Assembly (NCBI GenBank): GCA_020064725.1
Contig: JAGTWJ010000008.1
Span: 1,550,001-1,614,000, forward strand
Direction of reading: 5' to 3'
Origin: Drechslerella dactyloides
Lineage: Eukaryota > Ascomycota > Orbiliomycetes > Orbiliales > Orbiliaceae
DNA length: 64,000 bases
The position numbers and the translations under genes are program-made. Numbering within the stretch: the stretch's first letter is position 1; the number at the start of each line of letters is the position of its first letter. Positions 11,141 through 23,567 of this stretch are shown here, piece after piece. The notes beneath the pieces were generated by a model. The model did not search any database and was not told where the DNA came from. It worked only from the letters and a program-made list of their open reading frames with translations.

Positions 11141-14100
11141 ATGGATCACGACGAATATGCTGATGAGGCTATCTTCGACGACCTGTGCGTGTCTCCCCTG
11201 CCGAAGATGCACTCTTTACCATGAATGCTAATACCCCCTGTAGGTACGATGACGAACCAGCGAATGCAACGGCAGCAAAGTCTGCAGTTCCGGCTTCAAA
11301 GCCGGCCCCACAGCCCGACTCGAAACCCGCTCCGGCATCAACCAACGCGCCCGAGCAGAATGTTGACAACAACGATACAGATTACACACCCGCCGAGCCT
11401 ATGCAGTCGATTCAGTCCGGCGTTGCGGATTACTCCGGCTACGATAACATGAACCAGGATTACGGCTACCATCAGGGACAAGACTATGGTAACGGTGATG
11501 GGAATGGCATGCACCAAGATATGCACAACCAGATGGGCTCCGGAGGCAACGGCCATTACGGGCAGAATATGGGTGACATGCATGGCCATGGAGGCCATGG
11601 AGAGTCAGGAAGCACGGCTATCAAAGAAGATGGGTAGGTCATTGTCCTTTCCCCTAGATATTCCCGTAAAATTACACACACGCACAAGCATGGCATCATG
11701 CAAGGATCTGTGCCAGACTTGAGGTCACCAGCGATTTCCTCGCTGCGTTGTGGCGAAACTCGAGTACTACATGCAAGCAGGTTCTAGCAGGGGATGGATG
11801 ACTGGTGTGACTCGATCGAGCACGCACAAAGGTTCGGGGTTATTGGATCGGCCAGGTCCAAGGCACTTTATGGCCACGATTCTCGCAGGCTTGGATCCGG
11901 ATTACTCAGCCATAACCATATCCTTCGGTACCGGGTACCATCCTGGACGCTATGGCTAGTCTGAGAGACGAGGGGCTACTCGCAAACGGTCGGCGCGCGA
12001 GAGCCTCAATGGGCTGGTCGGTTAGCCCGTGGAATGAAAGTGAGCCAAAGCGCCTCGTTCAACACGCGGACGTTGTCCTGGCTCGCGTCGACGGCAGCAA
12101 ATATGAGGTGGACGGGCAGCGCCACGCATGCAGAAGTCGCTACAAGGCATGGCAAAGGGGAAAAATAATCGGACGAACAGAAGACGTTTAGTTCTATAGA
12201 ACTACCTAGCGCTAGTATCAGCAGCTGTACTCGAGTCATTCTATCACTACCTACCTGCTACAACTATCGAGATAGACGAGTAGAACTATCAAGAGAATTG
12301 GGAAGATAGAATCAAGACAATCGAAAGAACTATTCAAATCTCACCCGAACCGTTATGGGCACACCACCCACGGCAATTTTCCTGCGCGAAAAAGAGAGGA
12401 GGAGCAAAAGATACTGGGTTGGAATCGTCTGTCGTCTACTATCGTCGCATTATGGTTATGATCTTGGCTCGAAAAAAGGCCAAACCGGCTGTGCTGCTGC
12501 ATTTTAGTTGGAGGGGCTTGGCAAGGAATTGGTGCCAAACGGCAGCCCTGTCCTCCTCAACCACGATGCGATCCCCATTTGGGATGCCCCATGGCAAACA
12601 ATCACGACATGCCCTGCATCCCATAAAGCTTTGACGTCTCTAGAGCTTCTGTGCTGGAAACTGTCCGTCTAGAGTGCTACAAAGCACTTTTTTTTACGTC
12701 GATCGTTCTTGGCCAGAGCGAGATACTTTGTTCTTCACCTCAGACGAGCTCAACTGCCGTCTAAAGACCCTGCACGCTGGACCACCCCTGCTCACACTCG
12801 CTTGCCCTTGGCGGCGATGATATTGTCATGGCTCTCCAACGCAACCGGATCGTTCTTTACTGTTATATAACTTGCACGGGCTGGTCATCATCAATGATAC
12901 TGATGGATGTTGCTTGTCGTTTAGGAAAATGTTTATTGGTGGATTGAACTGGGAGACAACGGACGGTATGGCCTCAAAGCTTTGCAAGGATAGAATACAT
13001 CGTATAGGGGAAACTTACTTATTCACTGCTTGTTTATCTAGAATCTTTGAGGGACTACTTCAGCCAGTTTGGCGAAGTGAGTGAGTGCACAGTGATGAGG
13101 GATGGGCCCAGCGGACGTTCGCGTGGTTTTGGCTTTTTGACATTCAAAGACCCTAAAACGGTGAACATTGTGATGGTGAAGGAACACTACCTGGATGGCA
13201 AGATTGTAAGTGTATCTAAATTTATAGAATCCATGGCCTGTCTTCTCACAACCCACGCTCGTTGCGTATAGATCGATCCGAAGCGCGCTATCCCGCGAGA
13301 TGAGCAAGAGAGGACGAGCAAGATATTTGTCGGTGGTGTTTCTCAGGATGCCACGGAGCAAGATTTCAGAGAGTACTTTATGCAGTTCGGCAGGGTCATC
13401 GACTCCACGTTGATGATCGATAAAGAAACCGGACGACCCCGTGGCTTCGGCTTTGTTACCTTCGATAACGAAGCTGCTGTTGACGCGGCTCTGGCCCACG
13501 AGGACCTACGTATTCACGATAAGCCGGTAAGTTGACAGCCATCACCCTCTCCTCATCCAATCAACTAACGCTTGTCCACAGATCGAGGTCAAGAAGGCGC
13601 AGCCCCGCGGCAATGCCAGAGATCGCAACTTTGACGACGATAGTGGGAACCGCCACGGCGGCGGTGGCGGTGGCTTCCGCGACCGTGGCCACCATAACCG
13701 CTTCGGAAACCGCGATCAAAACCAAGGTTCCGGCGGCCCTCAAGACCACTCCAGCTTCAACCCGCAGAACAACTCGCAGTCCAACATGGCAAACGCCATG
13801 GGCGGTGCGCCGGGCGCCAATCCCTCTGCGGCCTTCATGAATGGCATCTCACCCGCCATGCTCGCACAGTACTGGCAGCGAATGCAGCAATACATGATGG
13901 TGATGATGCAACAACAGCAACAGATGCAGATGCGTGGTGGACCCGGCGGCCAACAGCCCATGATGCCGAACATGAACATGGCCAACTTCAACCCCCAGAT
14001 GATGGCGCAGATGCAACAGATGCAGCAAATGCAAGGCATGCCCGGCGGGATGCCGCCAATGGGCATGAACGGCATGCCGCCGCAGATGGGCGGACCGCAG

Positions 14101-14583
14101 GGACCGAACCCGCAATTCAACATGAACCAGCAGGGCGGATACCAGCCCAAGAGCCCCAATACAGGCATGCAGCAGCCGTACGGCGGCGACAACTCTGGGA
14201 ACGGCAGCCAGCAGGACCAGAAGTCCGGCAACGCTAGCCAGCAGGATCCCAGCCAGATGAACCCCGGACAGCAGCAGCAGATGGGCCAAGGTGGAATGTG
14301 GAATAACATGTACGAGGACCCTACCGGCCAGGGCGGCATGGGAGGTCAAGGCAACAACAACCGCGGTGGAATGCCTGGCGGTGGCGGGAACTTCCAGAAC
14401 AAGCCGAACCCGATCCTCAATGCGCCTACGGGACCGAAGGCCGGCAGCTTGGGCCCGCCTCCTAATGCTCCCACGGGGCCGAGGAACGCCAGGAACCCTC
14501 CAACCGGGCCTTCCGGCGGTGGGCCCCACCGACATCAGCAGCGGAAGGGAAACCAGGGATTCCACCCTTATCAGAGAGGGTAG
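11141..14583 (+). CDS. HRP1: hnRNP-type RNA-binding protein, two RRMs (HRP1/Nab4-like, CFIB)
   Basis: Six exons: 11141-11184, 11244-11633, 12925-12965, 13042-13205, 13272-13526 and 13582-14583, together 631 aa. Yeast Hrp1 binds the UA-rich efficiency element for mRNA 3'-end cleavage and shuttles with mRNA. RRM1 has RNP2 KMFIGGLNW and RNP1 RSRGFGFLTF. RRM2 has KIFVGGV and RPRGFGFVTF. The linker KIIDPKRAIPRDEQ is the Hrp1/Musashi/DAZAP1 signature. Exon 2 encodes an acidic, Gly/Gln/His-rich N-terminus. The last exon is low-complexity: an RGG-like patch, then Met/Gln/Pro/Gly-rich and Asn-rich sequence, prion-like in composition. Intron 2 (11634-12924) is 1291 bp, some twenty times the usual length here. 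Splicing at GG|G across it gives DGKMFIGG, so the model is sound. Such long introns in RNA-binding protein genes often serve autoregulation. Confidence 0.93.
11634..12924 (+). other. Exceptionally long intron 2 of the HRP1-like gene
   Basis: The donor is GTAGGT at 11634 and the acceptor TTTAG at 12924. No reading frame inside it resembles a protein. It contains a small hairpin followed by eight T residues at 12673-12695. Neighbouring introns in this window are mostly about 45-150 bp. Confidence 0.85.
12673..12695 (+). other. Hairpin plus T8 tract inside the long intron
   Basis: AGTGCT (12673-12678), loop ACAA and AGCACT (12683-12688) form a perfect 6-bp stem, and the run of eight T residues (12688-12695) follows at once. 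The layout resembles a Pol III stop or an intrinsic-terminator shape. I could not find matching A and B boxes upstream, so function is unproven. Confidence 0.35.
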
Positions 14584-16696
14584 TAAACTCTTGAGTCGGC
14601 GGCGGCATCACGGTCTATTCCCTCGCCATCATATCCCAGGGCACGCTGGAGATCAGGTTATTTGGTCGGTCTTGATTTTTACTGCTCTTTTCTGCTGTTA
14701 CTTCTTCGGTTGTTCCCGTCGTTTTCCGACTGCATAAAATCTCCCTTTGGTTACGAGACTACTCACTCTTGCTTAATAAATTTGTAATGTCTACATCAAA
14801 CCCGGCGTTGTTTGTTCAAAACGTTCTTGCCCTGGTGTAACCTGATTCTCCCCATTAGTGTTGACTTACAATTGACTTCTGTACGAACGAACGACCTTGG
14901 TTTAAAGGTTACGTTGTATGCTTTTACTACAAAAGAACAAAAATAGGTGGCTTTGATCGTTACTTTCTGTTTGTATTAAAACCCTTTTCCAATTTTTAAT
15001 TTTTTTTTTTTTTTTTTTTCCCGTTATGCTATGATCAATCAAGGACTAAGCGAAGAATTGTAATGCAGAATATTCAGTATTCTGGTTCACTCCTCACTAT
15101 GGGCTCTAGACTGTGATGCTTGGCCTTACTGAATTATAGATTAGTGCACTTTGCAATTTGCATTTGCCATGCTTTGTTAGCATCAAGACTGAAAATATAG
15201 GTTAGCACTCATTGTAGTTACTTATAGTGGTCAGATGCGCATGTCGCGCTATAGTGACCGGTGGTAGAGAAGTTTGAGAATGGAGGGTTTGGTTTAGGAG
15301 ACCGAGAGAATTTGTACCTAGGAAACCTCGCAAGCCAGGCAGACTCTTGTCCTCATAAGGGTTCCCTAGATCTGTAGATCTAGTCAAATGCATGTTTCGT
15401 ACCATCAGAATCAAGCCTCTAGCCTTGTTCTATACATTCAATTAGCCAACAAATTCTGCAAGATAATTATATAATAACATCCATATAGTGGTGGGTGGGA
15501 GACGGCGGGTCTGCAGATGGTTTTCGCCAAGCTTATCATATCAAACAATTAGAGTGGCCGACGAAGTTGCATGCACATGCCCAGAGATCAACAGCCAGCA
15601 GTCATATGGCCATGGACTGTGTCGAACTTGCTGGCCTATCAAATGGCAAGCTAGAGTATATTTAATTAACTTATGGTCCAAGCTCACCATCTGAGTCCCC
15701 ACTCCTTCATCTTCAATTCAGTCTGAAAGATGCTATCACTATGCAGCCGCATGCGCATCTGCACTTGTAGTTACATCCGCAGCACATGCACCTCAGAAAT
15801 ATATGTGGTGCTCTCTGATAGGTTGTCGCCAATGCGATAGTGGGTTCATGTTCAAGACTCCAAGAGCCCGGCTTTGGCAAGGTCGCAAGATGTATCTTCA
15901 TCAGTTATTATCTTTCTCTAGAGCTAAACAATTTGCCATGTACCATTTTCCCGCCATAAATTCGGTAAATGTATTTTCGGCACCAAAGCAGCAGACCTGG
16001 CCAGCTAGAGAAGAATGGAATCCACAAAATTCATCTAGCCTTCGGCAGTTTCGATTGTCTCGAGAATAATTATTTCACCTACAACACTGACAGATGTTGG
16101 ATCACTGAGAAAAGCCTAGTTTAGGCGACGGATAGATACCAATGTCCCTATAAATTGACCTGTTGGCTTGGCAATCCCTGGGTGTCACTCTCTAACACAC
16201 ATACTCACTTGTCTCGCTTGCACTCGTCAAGACGTTGCAATTGCAAGACGTTCTTGTGGAAATATACGGATTTCGATTATTAAATCTGGGTTTCTTTTGC
16301 TTAGCTACTCAAAATCGCAATTTATCCTCTTCACTGGCCTCCCGGAATTGGCACGAACAGCCAGTATTTTGTTCCTGTGATACGAATACGAAGTCGTGTT
16401 TTTGAGGTAGTGCATTCGAAGATGGTAATTGTGGTGGCACAAGGTCTTGTGTTCAGCGCCTTGCATTTTCTAGGCACGGTACCAACCGCCATGCTTTAAT
16501 AGAAGTGCCCAATTTACGCAGACGCCGGTATGAGCCGCGCTAAGAGCCTGAGATGTCTGGTCAAGGCTTGGAGCTGACGACTCCGTCTTGGGATGCCAAG
16601 TTCAGTACGGAGAGTGAAGTGGCTGGGTGGAATATAGGAGGCGGTTGTCAAAGGCATGGAAATAGGACCTGTCGACACGATCTTGCGCTCTGAGAT
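14584..16696. other. 2.1-kb spacer, no gene seen
   Basis: It holds the 3' untranslated region of the HRP1-like gene and the promoter of the GT17 gene. A run of 20 T lies at 15000-15019. The open frames are short (under 90 codons) and unremarkable. Confidence 0.6.
15000..15019. repeat. Poly-T run (20 nt)
   Basis: This is an uninterrupted T20 about 420 bp downstream of the HRP1-like stop codon. It could be a poly(A) tail remnant of a retroposed sequence in reverse orientation, but no target-site duplication was recognised. Confidence 0.8.
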
Positions 16697-17893
16697 ATGA
16701 AGCAACAACGTGATATTGCATTACTCCCAATCTTCGGATCCCCCGAGCCCAGGAAGCGGCCATTCCTGCTTTTATTCCTCCGTCGCCGCTGGCGGGGGAT
16801 CGTTATAGCCGCCTTCTTGCTCCTCTGGACCATCCGATCTTACCGACTCTCTTCGCCCTCCCGACTGCATGCGATTACCAGCAATGAAATCGCATTCGAG
16901 GCCTCGCATGCATCCGGTTCCGACGACCCTACGGACTTCCTCCCTCTACCAGAAGCGCAGGCGCTCTGCGGAGCACAGCGTTGGCCGGTCTTCAATGCGG
17001 ACGCTCGCGGGCCGCGACGCAAGATATACGATCTGTTCATGGTCAATAACGAGCTGGACTGGGTAGAAATTCGAATGGAGACCATGGCCAAGCACGTCGA
17101 CTATTTCGTCATTGTCGAATCTCCAGTTACATTCACGATGCTCCCAAAACCACTCACAATATCAGACAACTGGGATCGATTTGCGAAGTTCCACAAGCAG
17201 ATAATATACAAGGTCTTGGAGAACCCGCCATATGGCGCGCGACTGACTTGGGATTACGAGGACCACCAGCGAAACGCCATGTTCACTCAGGTCTTCCCGA
17301 GGTTACAGGGCGAGCAGGCTGCGAGTCCCGGGGACGTAGTTATTGTTTCGGACGTGGACGAGATAGTGCGTCCTGCGGCATTGCTGGTTCTTCGAAACTG
17401 CGATTTCCCTAAGAGACTGACATTGAGGAGTCAATTCTTTTACTATGGGTTCCAGTTCTTGCACAAAGGACTGGAGTGGCAGCACCCGCAAGCAACGACA
17501 TTTCAGGGCACATCTGACACGATACTCCCCGCAAACCTGCGGGCTGGCGAGGGAGGGAGTCGAGTCGTAGCATGGCGAGACAAGGCAGATCTGTGGAATG
17601 CGGGGTGGCATTGCAGCTCATGCTTTGCCACGATTGAGGACTTGCTCACAAAGATGAAGAGCTTCTCACACATGTCACTCAATCTGGAGAAGTATCGAGA
17701 TCGTGATCGGATTATAGACCGAGTCCGGAACGGACTGGACCTCTGGGACCGAAAGAGCGAGTTCTACGAGAAAATCCCGAGGAACAAAGACATCCCAGAG
17801 ATCTTGAAGAGTGAGCCTGCAAGATTCAGTTACCTATTTGACCGGGAGGGGCCGAATGCGGGGTTCCAAGATGTGCCAGCTACAGGGAATTGA
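16697..17893 (+). CDS. Glycosyltransferase family 17 (beta-1,4-GlcNAc transferase III-like)
   Basis: A single exon of 398 aa. A basic N-terminus is followed by one membrane segment at about residues 33-47 (GIVIAAFLLLWTI), giving a type II Golgi topology. The lumenal domain has the GT17 hallmarks: KIYDLFMVNNELDWVEIR, the invariant VDYFVIVES, HQRNAMF, the nucleotide-sugar/metal motif SDVDEI (about D219-V-D221) and NAGWHCSSCF, followed by SFSHMSLN. In animals the family adds the bisecting GlcNAc to N-glycans. Fungal members are common but their acceptor is mostly unknown, so the substrate is left open. The gene is convergent with a GT62 mannosyltransferase gene, another Golgi enzyme. The family call is firm. 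Confidence 0.9.
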   Translation: MKQQRDIALLPIFGSPEPRKRPFLLLFLRRRWRGIVIAAFLLLWTIRSYRLSSPSRLHAITSNEIAFEASHASGSDDPTDFLPLPEAQALCGAQRWPVFNADARGPRRKIYDLFMVNNELDWVEIRMETMAKHVDYFVIVESPVTFTMLPKPLTISDNWDRFAKFHKQIIYKVLENPPYGARLTWDYEDHQRNAMFTQVFPRLQGEQAASPGDVVIVSDVDEIVRPAALLVLRNCDFPKRLTLRSQFFYYGFQFLHKGLEWQHPQATTFQGTSDTILPANLRAGEGGSRVVAWRDKADLWNAGWHCSSCFATIEDLLTKMKSFSHMSLNLEKYRDRDRIIDRVRNGLDLWDRKSEFYEKIPRNKDIPEILKSEPARFSYLFDREGPNAGFQDVPATGN

Positions 17894-18594
17894 CGTTGAT
17901 TGGTACCGCGAATACAAGACAGGAATTTCAAGACTGCCGCCATATTTTGTGACTGCGCCAGATGTATAGATAGCTCATTAAGCAAATATAGATGATCATA
18001 GATGTTTTAACAAATTTGGTATTACTTATTTCAGATAGAGTACATGGTAGATGTTTCTCTTTGAGATCCACCTACGAGGTATATATAGTAAGGTACATGT
18101 AGTGATGATTAGTGATTATGGTTGCTAGCTTTCCATGATATCTATCCGTACAAGTAATAACTTTGCCTACATGATGAGTTGAGTCCAATCATAACAAGAT
18201 ATATATGATATTTGCAAGATCCCCAGGCCATGCCAGCAAAAAAGACCAAGACGTGGAGAGAATGGAGCCGGAGGAGCACCAGATAGCTGTGCGGATACGT
18301 ACCGATGCAACTTGGAAAGTAGATCGGTGCATGAAAACAAGGTTATCAGAGATATCAACGCCTCCCCTTTCCAAATTAAGCCTTTGTCATGAAATAAACC
18401 CATCTTCCAGTATACTAGCCGAGCACCCAAGAGAATGGAGTCAAATACGCCAAAGATGATCAAATTTATACACAGAACGAAATGGTAAGACAAGGTAAAG
18501 ACGGTCGAAGTTGAAAGGGCTTCGACATCCATAGCGCATCTCTGGCCCGTGATATCTGAAATATAAAGGCCACTACGGCAAGCCTCAAAGATGA
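17894..18594. other. Convergent 3' spacer, GT17 / Anp1-family
   Basis: About 700 bp of A/T-rich sequence between two stop codons. No gene was recognised. Confidence 0.6.
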
Positions 18595-20279
18595 TCAGGC
18601 ATTTCCAGGCTTCTCCTCAGTATCAATGTGCCAAACGACATAATTAGGCAATCCAATGACCTTGTATCCTGCCCGCTTGGCCATTTTAGCAAAACCTTCG
18701 GTTTCCGCTTGATTTTCGAATGCGTATGAAGGGAAATTGATGCCTACAAACATGCCAAAGGATTAGTAAAAGCTGCCATCAAGGAGATAAAACAATCCGG
18801 ATAAGATCAGCTGTAAATTCGACTCTCCGATTCGATCAGGGAGATCCTATGAGTCTGTCTTGCAAGAGCAAGAGGTTTTGCCATACCAGCGCGGTGAACA
18901 TCCGCCTTAACGAGGATGCTCACGCCACCAATTCCATCGAGATCCATTTCCTCACTCTGATCTTTTCTCCAATCTCCCATCGTAGCCATGTATTTTCGCC
19001 CGGTCTTATATTTCTTATAACCCTCCGCTAAGACCGTGTCCTCAGACAATGTCTTTCGCAGCTTGCGGGCTTTGTCGGATTCGACCCAAGAATTGTAGTC
19101 GACTGTAAAAGTATTTGTTAGTATTCGAAAATTGTTGCGTGGAATTTCGAAACCAGATGCCGTCCTTTAGTCCATGAAGGACAGCCAACGGGCTTCACAA
19201 CAAATACTTGAAGAATTTTCGTATTTGATGGAATGCGGCGACTTACATCTCCCTTCAATGTCGTTGCCATCTTTATCAAATCGGTGGAACCAGATATCTA
19301 ACAGCAAGAATTAGATTCCGTCCTGAACACTGGGAAATACGTATAGGCGCTTACTAGGGACGACGATGTCCTTGTCATGAGCAATGAAGTCCTCAATCAT
19401 CGACGCTGATGCCTCCTTAATATCTACGTCCCTCCACAAGACCCAGGAGTGCTCGGTCTTCAAGGTGCTATAAAGCAAAAAGTTCCTCGCTTTGCCCATC
19501 GCCTTCCTCCGGGGCCCTTGAGCTTCAAACGAATGTCTATCCGCTACATTTTGCGAAAGAGTAACACCAAAATCTTTCTCAATGATAGTACCACTTCTGA
19601 ATGGAGTTTTAGAATTAGATTGGATCCTGTCAAGCTCCAACGCTAAAATAGCCAGGGTGTCATCTGTTGAATCTCCGACTAGGAAACCTAGGTCAATTAA
19701 ATCATGAGGATATGTGAGCTCCGAAAGAAGCTTAAAATATCGATGGAGATGGATGGCTGCATCTCGAAGTGGTGTCAAGATAAGCACTCTCTCTTTATTT
19801 CTAATGGCATCTTTGCTAGTAGTGATCTTGTTGAGATTAATGTTATTGATAGTTTTCGAATTTAAATCGACGGGCTTGTGCCGATTGATGATAGGAGTGT
19901 TCCAATGCTGGTGCCAGGCGACAAATTCGTTCAGAGATATATCCAGAGGCGACACACTAGGCCCGTAGCATGTCCACCGACTAAAGCGAGCGCGAAAGGT
20001 ACACCCAGTAAGTTTGCCGTAGATCCGGAATCTTTGTGCGACCAACAGAACGGACCCAACAATGCGGCCGACAGCCGAGACACGGAAGACAGGGACTCAC
20101 CTTTCCAACGACAAAGCGCTGGATGATAATCTGTATAACGTAAAGATTATGGTTGCAATGGCGAGGAGTATAAAGCGCCTGCGGTGTAATGTGTGGGTCA
20201 AGGCTCGAGGCAATGAGACTCGCCTAGCTAACAGCTTGAGATCCAGGGCCTTCAGCCTTTCCACGACGCCGGCAGCCAT
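18595..20279 (-). CDS. Anp1/Mnn9/Van1-family mannan polymerase subunit (GT62)
   Basis: Five exons: 20101-20279, 19355-19980, 19247-19297, 18887-19102 and 18595-18743, together 406 aa. The family forms the cis-Golgi M-Pol complexes that extend the alpha-1,6-mannose backbone of N-linked mannan. It is a type II membrane protein with an anchor at about residues 36-49 (FILLAIATIIFTLY). Family blocks in order are RVLILTPLRDA, SWVLWRDVDI (DxD-type motif), DIVVPNIW, LAEGYKKY, MDLDGIGGVSILVKADVHRAGINFP, ETEGFAKMAKRAGY and GLPNYVVWH, several completed only by splicing. Three paralogues (Anp1, Mnn9, Van1) exist in most ascomycetes and I cannot separate them here. The acceptor of intron 1 is ambiguous: CTTTAG (used) and CACAAAG 51 bp earlier both keep frame. 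Confidence 0.9.
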
Positions 20280-23200
20280 TGGTTGCTACGAGAACTTCCC
20301 GACCGAGTGATGCTTTATCGACAGCCTCGCAAGAGAGAAAACTAAGCGGTCGGGTAGGTTTTGATGTTGGAATCTCGTTTATAAGACGGTGGCTCCTGAT
20401 GATGGACGGGAATGCTAAGCAGCGTGACGTATTCACCCCTTAGGCGTTCGGCCGCCTTGACGTTTGATCGCGCTGGCGCCCGCCGTTTCCGTTACTCGCT
20501 TTGTTATTTGATATATCTTATTTCTTTCTAGTATCCACAGAACTCGTTCGTGAGTTCGTACGTCCGGTATGGTACCGTCTGCGCCTGATAGAAATGGTGG
20601 TCCTAGATGTCCTGGTGGTGGCGGGATCCAAAAGGTACAGGTGGAGAAAGAGTGGGAGGTTGATTAGCGCTCCGGCGCTCCGAGCAGGAGATCAACTAAG
20701 GAAAGCGCGAGAGATAGGTGCTGGAAGAGGAAGAAGCAAGCGGTCTAGCCAGATTAGAGCTGATCGTGAAACCGAAAAGGGCCCACAGCTAGAGAAAACA
20801 GAACTATCACATGAACAACAAGATATGTTAATGTTCCTTACAAATGATCACCATGCTTATATGAATTCAAGAATTTAGATACCGGTATTAACTATGTCTA
20901 CTAAGGCGAGTTTGAAGTTTCTTTCTGAATTCAGGCTAAACACGAGAAGCATGGCAAAATTTTCACTTGTTGATGTAGAATCTTATCCAATGACACTATC
21001 ACAACGCCATAATCGCTAAGACCAAGAGCGAGCTACATGAATGATCTGATGCATTGATAGTAAAGTACACGTACTATTCTAGCTCTCGCAACGAACTCCG
21101 ACAGAAATCAACAATGCATAGCCGCGCTTCAATGCCAACGCACATCTACCTATACAAACTGGTCCGTCGTGCATTCGGTCTAACAGGTCCATATCTATAG
21201 CTGACCAGGATATGCTTCAGGGTGAGGTCGCATACACCAGGTCAGATCGAGATAGGTTCAAGATACGTCTCGTAGGTCTTTCTGTCATTAGATCTATCTA
21301 GATTCGTCAAGGGAAGGCCGCTTGTAGTCGTAATCGAGGAGGCTGAAATTCGCGAAGCTTGAGGGTTGCAGGCGCACGTCATGTAGCGGAGCTCTGCACT
21401 AGGCCTGGAGATTATTTGGCCAACTTGAATACAGACAACACCACCTTTACACATGATCATATGAGTGAAATAGCGAGTTACGGCGAGACCAAGTTACGGC
21501 CTGTTTATTGATTCATAGTAGTATAGCGTCTGGCGTGCATCCAGGCTCCTATAATAGCCGGGGCAGGCTCAAGCCCCATGCTGATAAATGTCTATATGTG
21601 TTGTGCGTGGCATTTCTGATCCATGTATAGAAACTCGTGCAGTGTCGACAAGGTTGAATTGAGATGAATTTCCTGATTCTGAGATGTTCCGACGACGCAC
21701 TCCATAATGCAGGTTATTCACGCTACGCTATAATCTGCCTTCATAATCATTTTCGTTTCGATGCAATCAATGTCATATCGCCAGGCCGGTTTACTCGATT
21801 GCTGACCATACATAGGATCTCTGAAGTCATTAAGCTTGAAGCTACTTGTCGCGATAGGATATATAAGGTTCCCCTTACGTCCGCAAGAAATTTAGTGCGG
21901 TTGATATTGCATACAGTGAGATACTTGGCCCTTTCGACGGCAGCATCTTTTGTTGGTGCTGCCATCGGTTCTTGGTTTTCCCGGTGTGTGCCATATATCG
22001 ACAGATTTAGACAATGCCTAGAAGAACACAGGGGACGGACAGCGATATATATATCTGGGCTAGATCGTTGGTGTCTGCAGATCTGGGGGAGGTAGGAAGC
22101 TTAGCTCGATGACGCTGACAGAGCTTCAGTTCGAGACCCCATTAGGTCCACAGAATACGAGATTAATTTCTGTAGAACATTTGATCTTGATACCCCGCTA
22201 AGATATGAGTGTAAAGAGAGGTCGATAGGTGGTAGGCCTAAAACAGAACAGCTTTGAACGTAGTCGAGCCGAGATGTACAGATATATATATAATCCCATG
22301 GCCTGTCTTTTGTCCTTCAAGCTTCCTGTGTAGATTCTTGGAATAATATTACTCATAAACAAGTCGGGTGCGACTTCGGCTCATAGCAGAGCCTCGAACG
22401 TAAATGTGCTACCATGAAATCCCTACTTTGTCGCCTCGTTCCGCAATTCATTCAGCAAAAAGGGCATACCCATAAAGTGACCCATATCCGGGGTTCGCTG
22501 TGGAATATATATATTTCTTAGGGTTGATCATGATAAGAATGCGAATATTGCGGTCCTTCATGCATGCCACCGGAACATTAAAGGCGCTGCATTCGATGCT
22601 ACCATTTGTTAGGTGCAACTAGAGATCATGTAGATCATGTTGCGTTCGAAGTTGAGGGAAGGGGCCTGCATGAACTTTGGCTTGGTATCACGGCCGACAT
22701 ATGACCGCGACGTAAACGCCGGTTCTACATCTGCCACATGCCGTACTCTGTTCGCGATGGATATATAGCATATGGAGGATTGACTGTCATTTTCTACTTC
22801 TGGTGTGTACATATAATCTCGGTAGGAAAATATCTAGCCTCGGGACTAGTATACACATGTCCGGGATTTTTACCATTTGCGTCGGTTCTATCCAAAATAG
22901 AAGAACCCGACGCGGTGTTACAGGTAGTTCATTATAAGAGTTGTCTTGTATATATGTGTATATAGCCATACATCTTGGGCTTTCTGATGAAGATCGTTAT
23001 CATAGACTCATCTAGTTCTTTGAATTGATTGGCCTGGCGACGATCTAGGAGCAAGTTTGCATCTAGCAACTAGTTTAGGAGATGGATGGACTAGGTAGGA
23101 TGACCGGGCTGTGCCAGCCAGTCGGAGGATGGTGTAGAGGAGAGGAAACGAATTAGGATGGAGAGTGGGGAGTAGCTCTTTATATACCTGTCTGGCAATA

Positions 23201-23567
23201 CCCCACCAGTACCAGAATCACACGGAAGCTTCTACAGGGAGTACTTAGTAGTATTTCCTTTGGTTCCACGTCGTTATGAATTTTGTATAAGCCCCCAGAA
23301 GATGCAAAACGGCCGAAAAAAAGACAACTCATACATGCTCCATCATTCCAGATTGGGACAAGAGTCGATATACTCTTCCAGCTAGTCTCGCGGGCCAGAC
23401 ACGCACAAAGCTTCCGGCCCATATGAAACCCCCTCTACCACTCCCAACAGCAGCTAAATTGTATCCAGGCACAAGTGTGAAGAAAAACCCAAGGCCTCAA
23501 TGTCTAGAAAATATGCAACATCACCCGGGACTATGCAACATAATAAATCCACAACTCCACTCATGAA
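20280..23567. other. Gene-free stretch (3.3 kb)
   Basis: The first few hundred bases hold the promoter of the GT62 gene and the last hundreds the 3' untranslated region of DPB2. The rest is A/T-rich with many TATATA runs. Open frames of 125 and 143 codons (20501-20878 and 21664-22095) have no recognisable domain and a composition unlike the real genes here. Confidence 0.6.

Noticed and set aside
14980..15025. T20 run as evidence of a retrotransposon tail
   Set aside because: No element body, target-site duplication or reverse transcriptase fragment is visible next to it.
20501..22095. Open frames of 125 and 143 codons
   Set aside because: No family resemblance, composition like surrounding A/T-rich DNA, no intron signals or neighbours to support them.
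22080..22140. tRNA-like B box (AGTTCGAGACCCC)
   Set aside because: The T-stem does not pair, the acceptor stem is missing, and only about 56 nt separate the would-be ends. Possibly chance or a decayed fragment.
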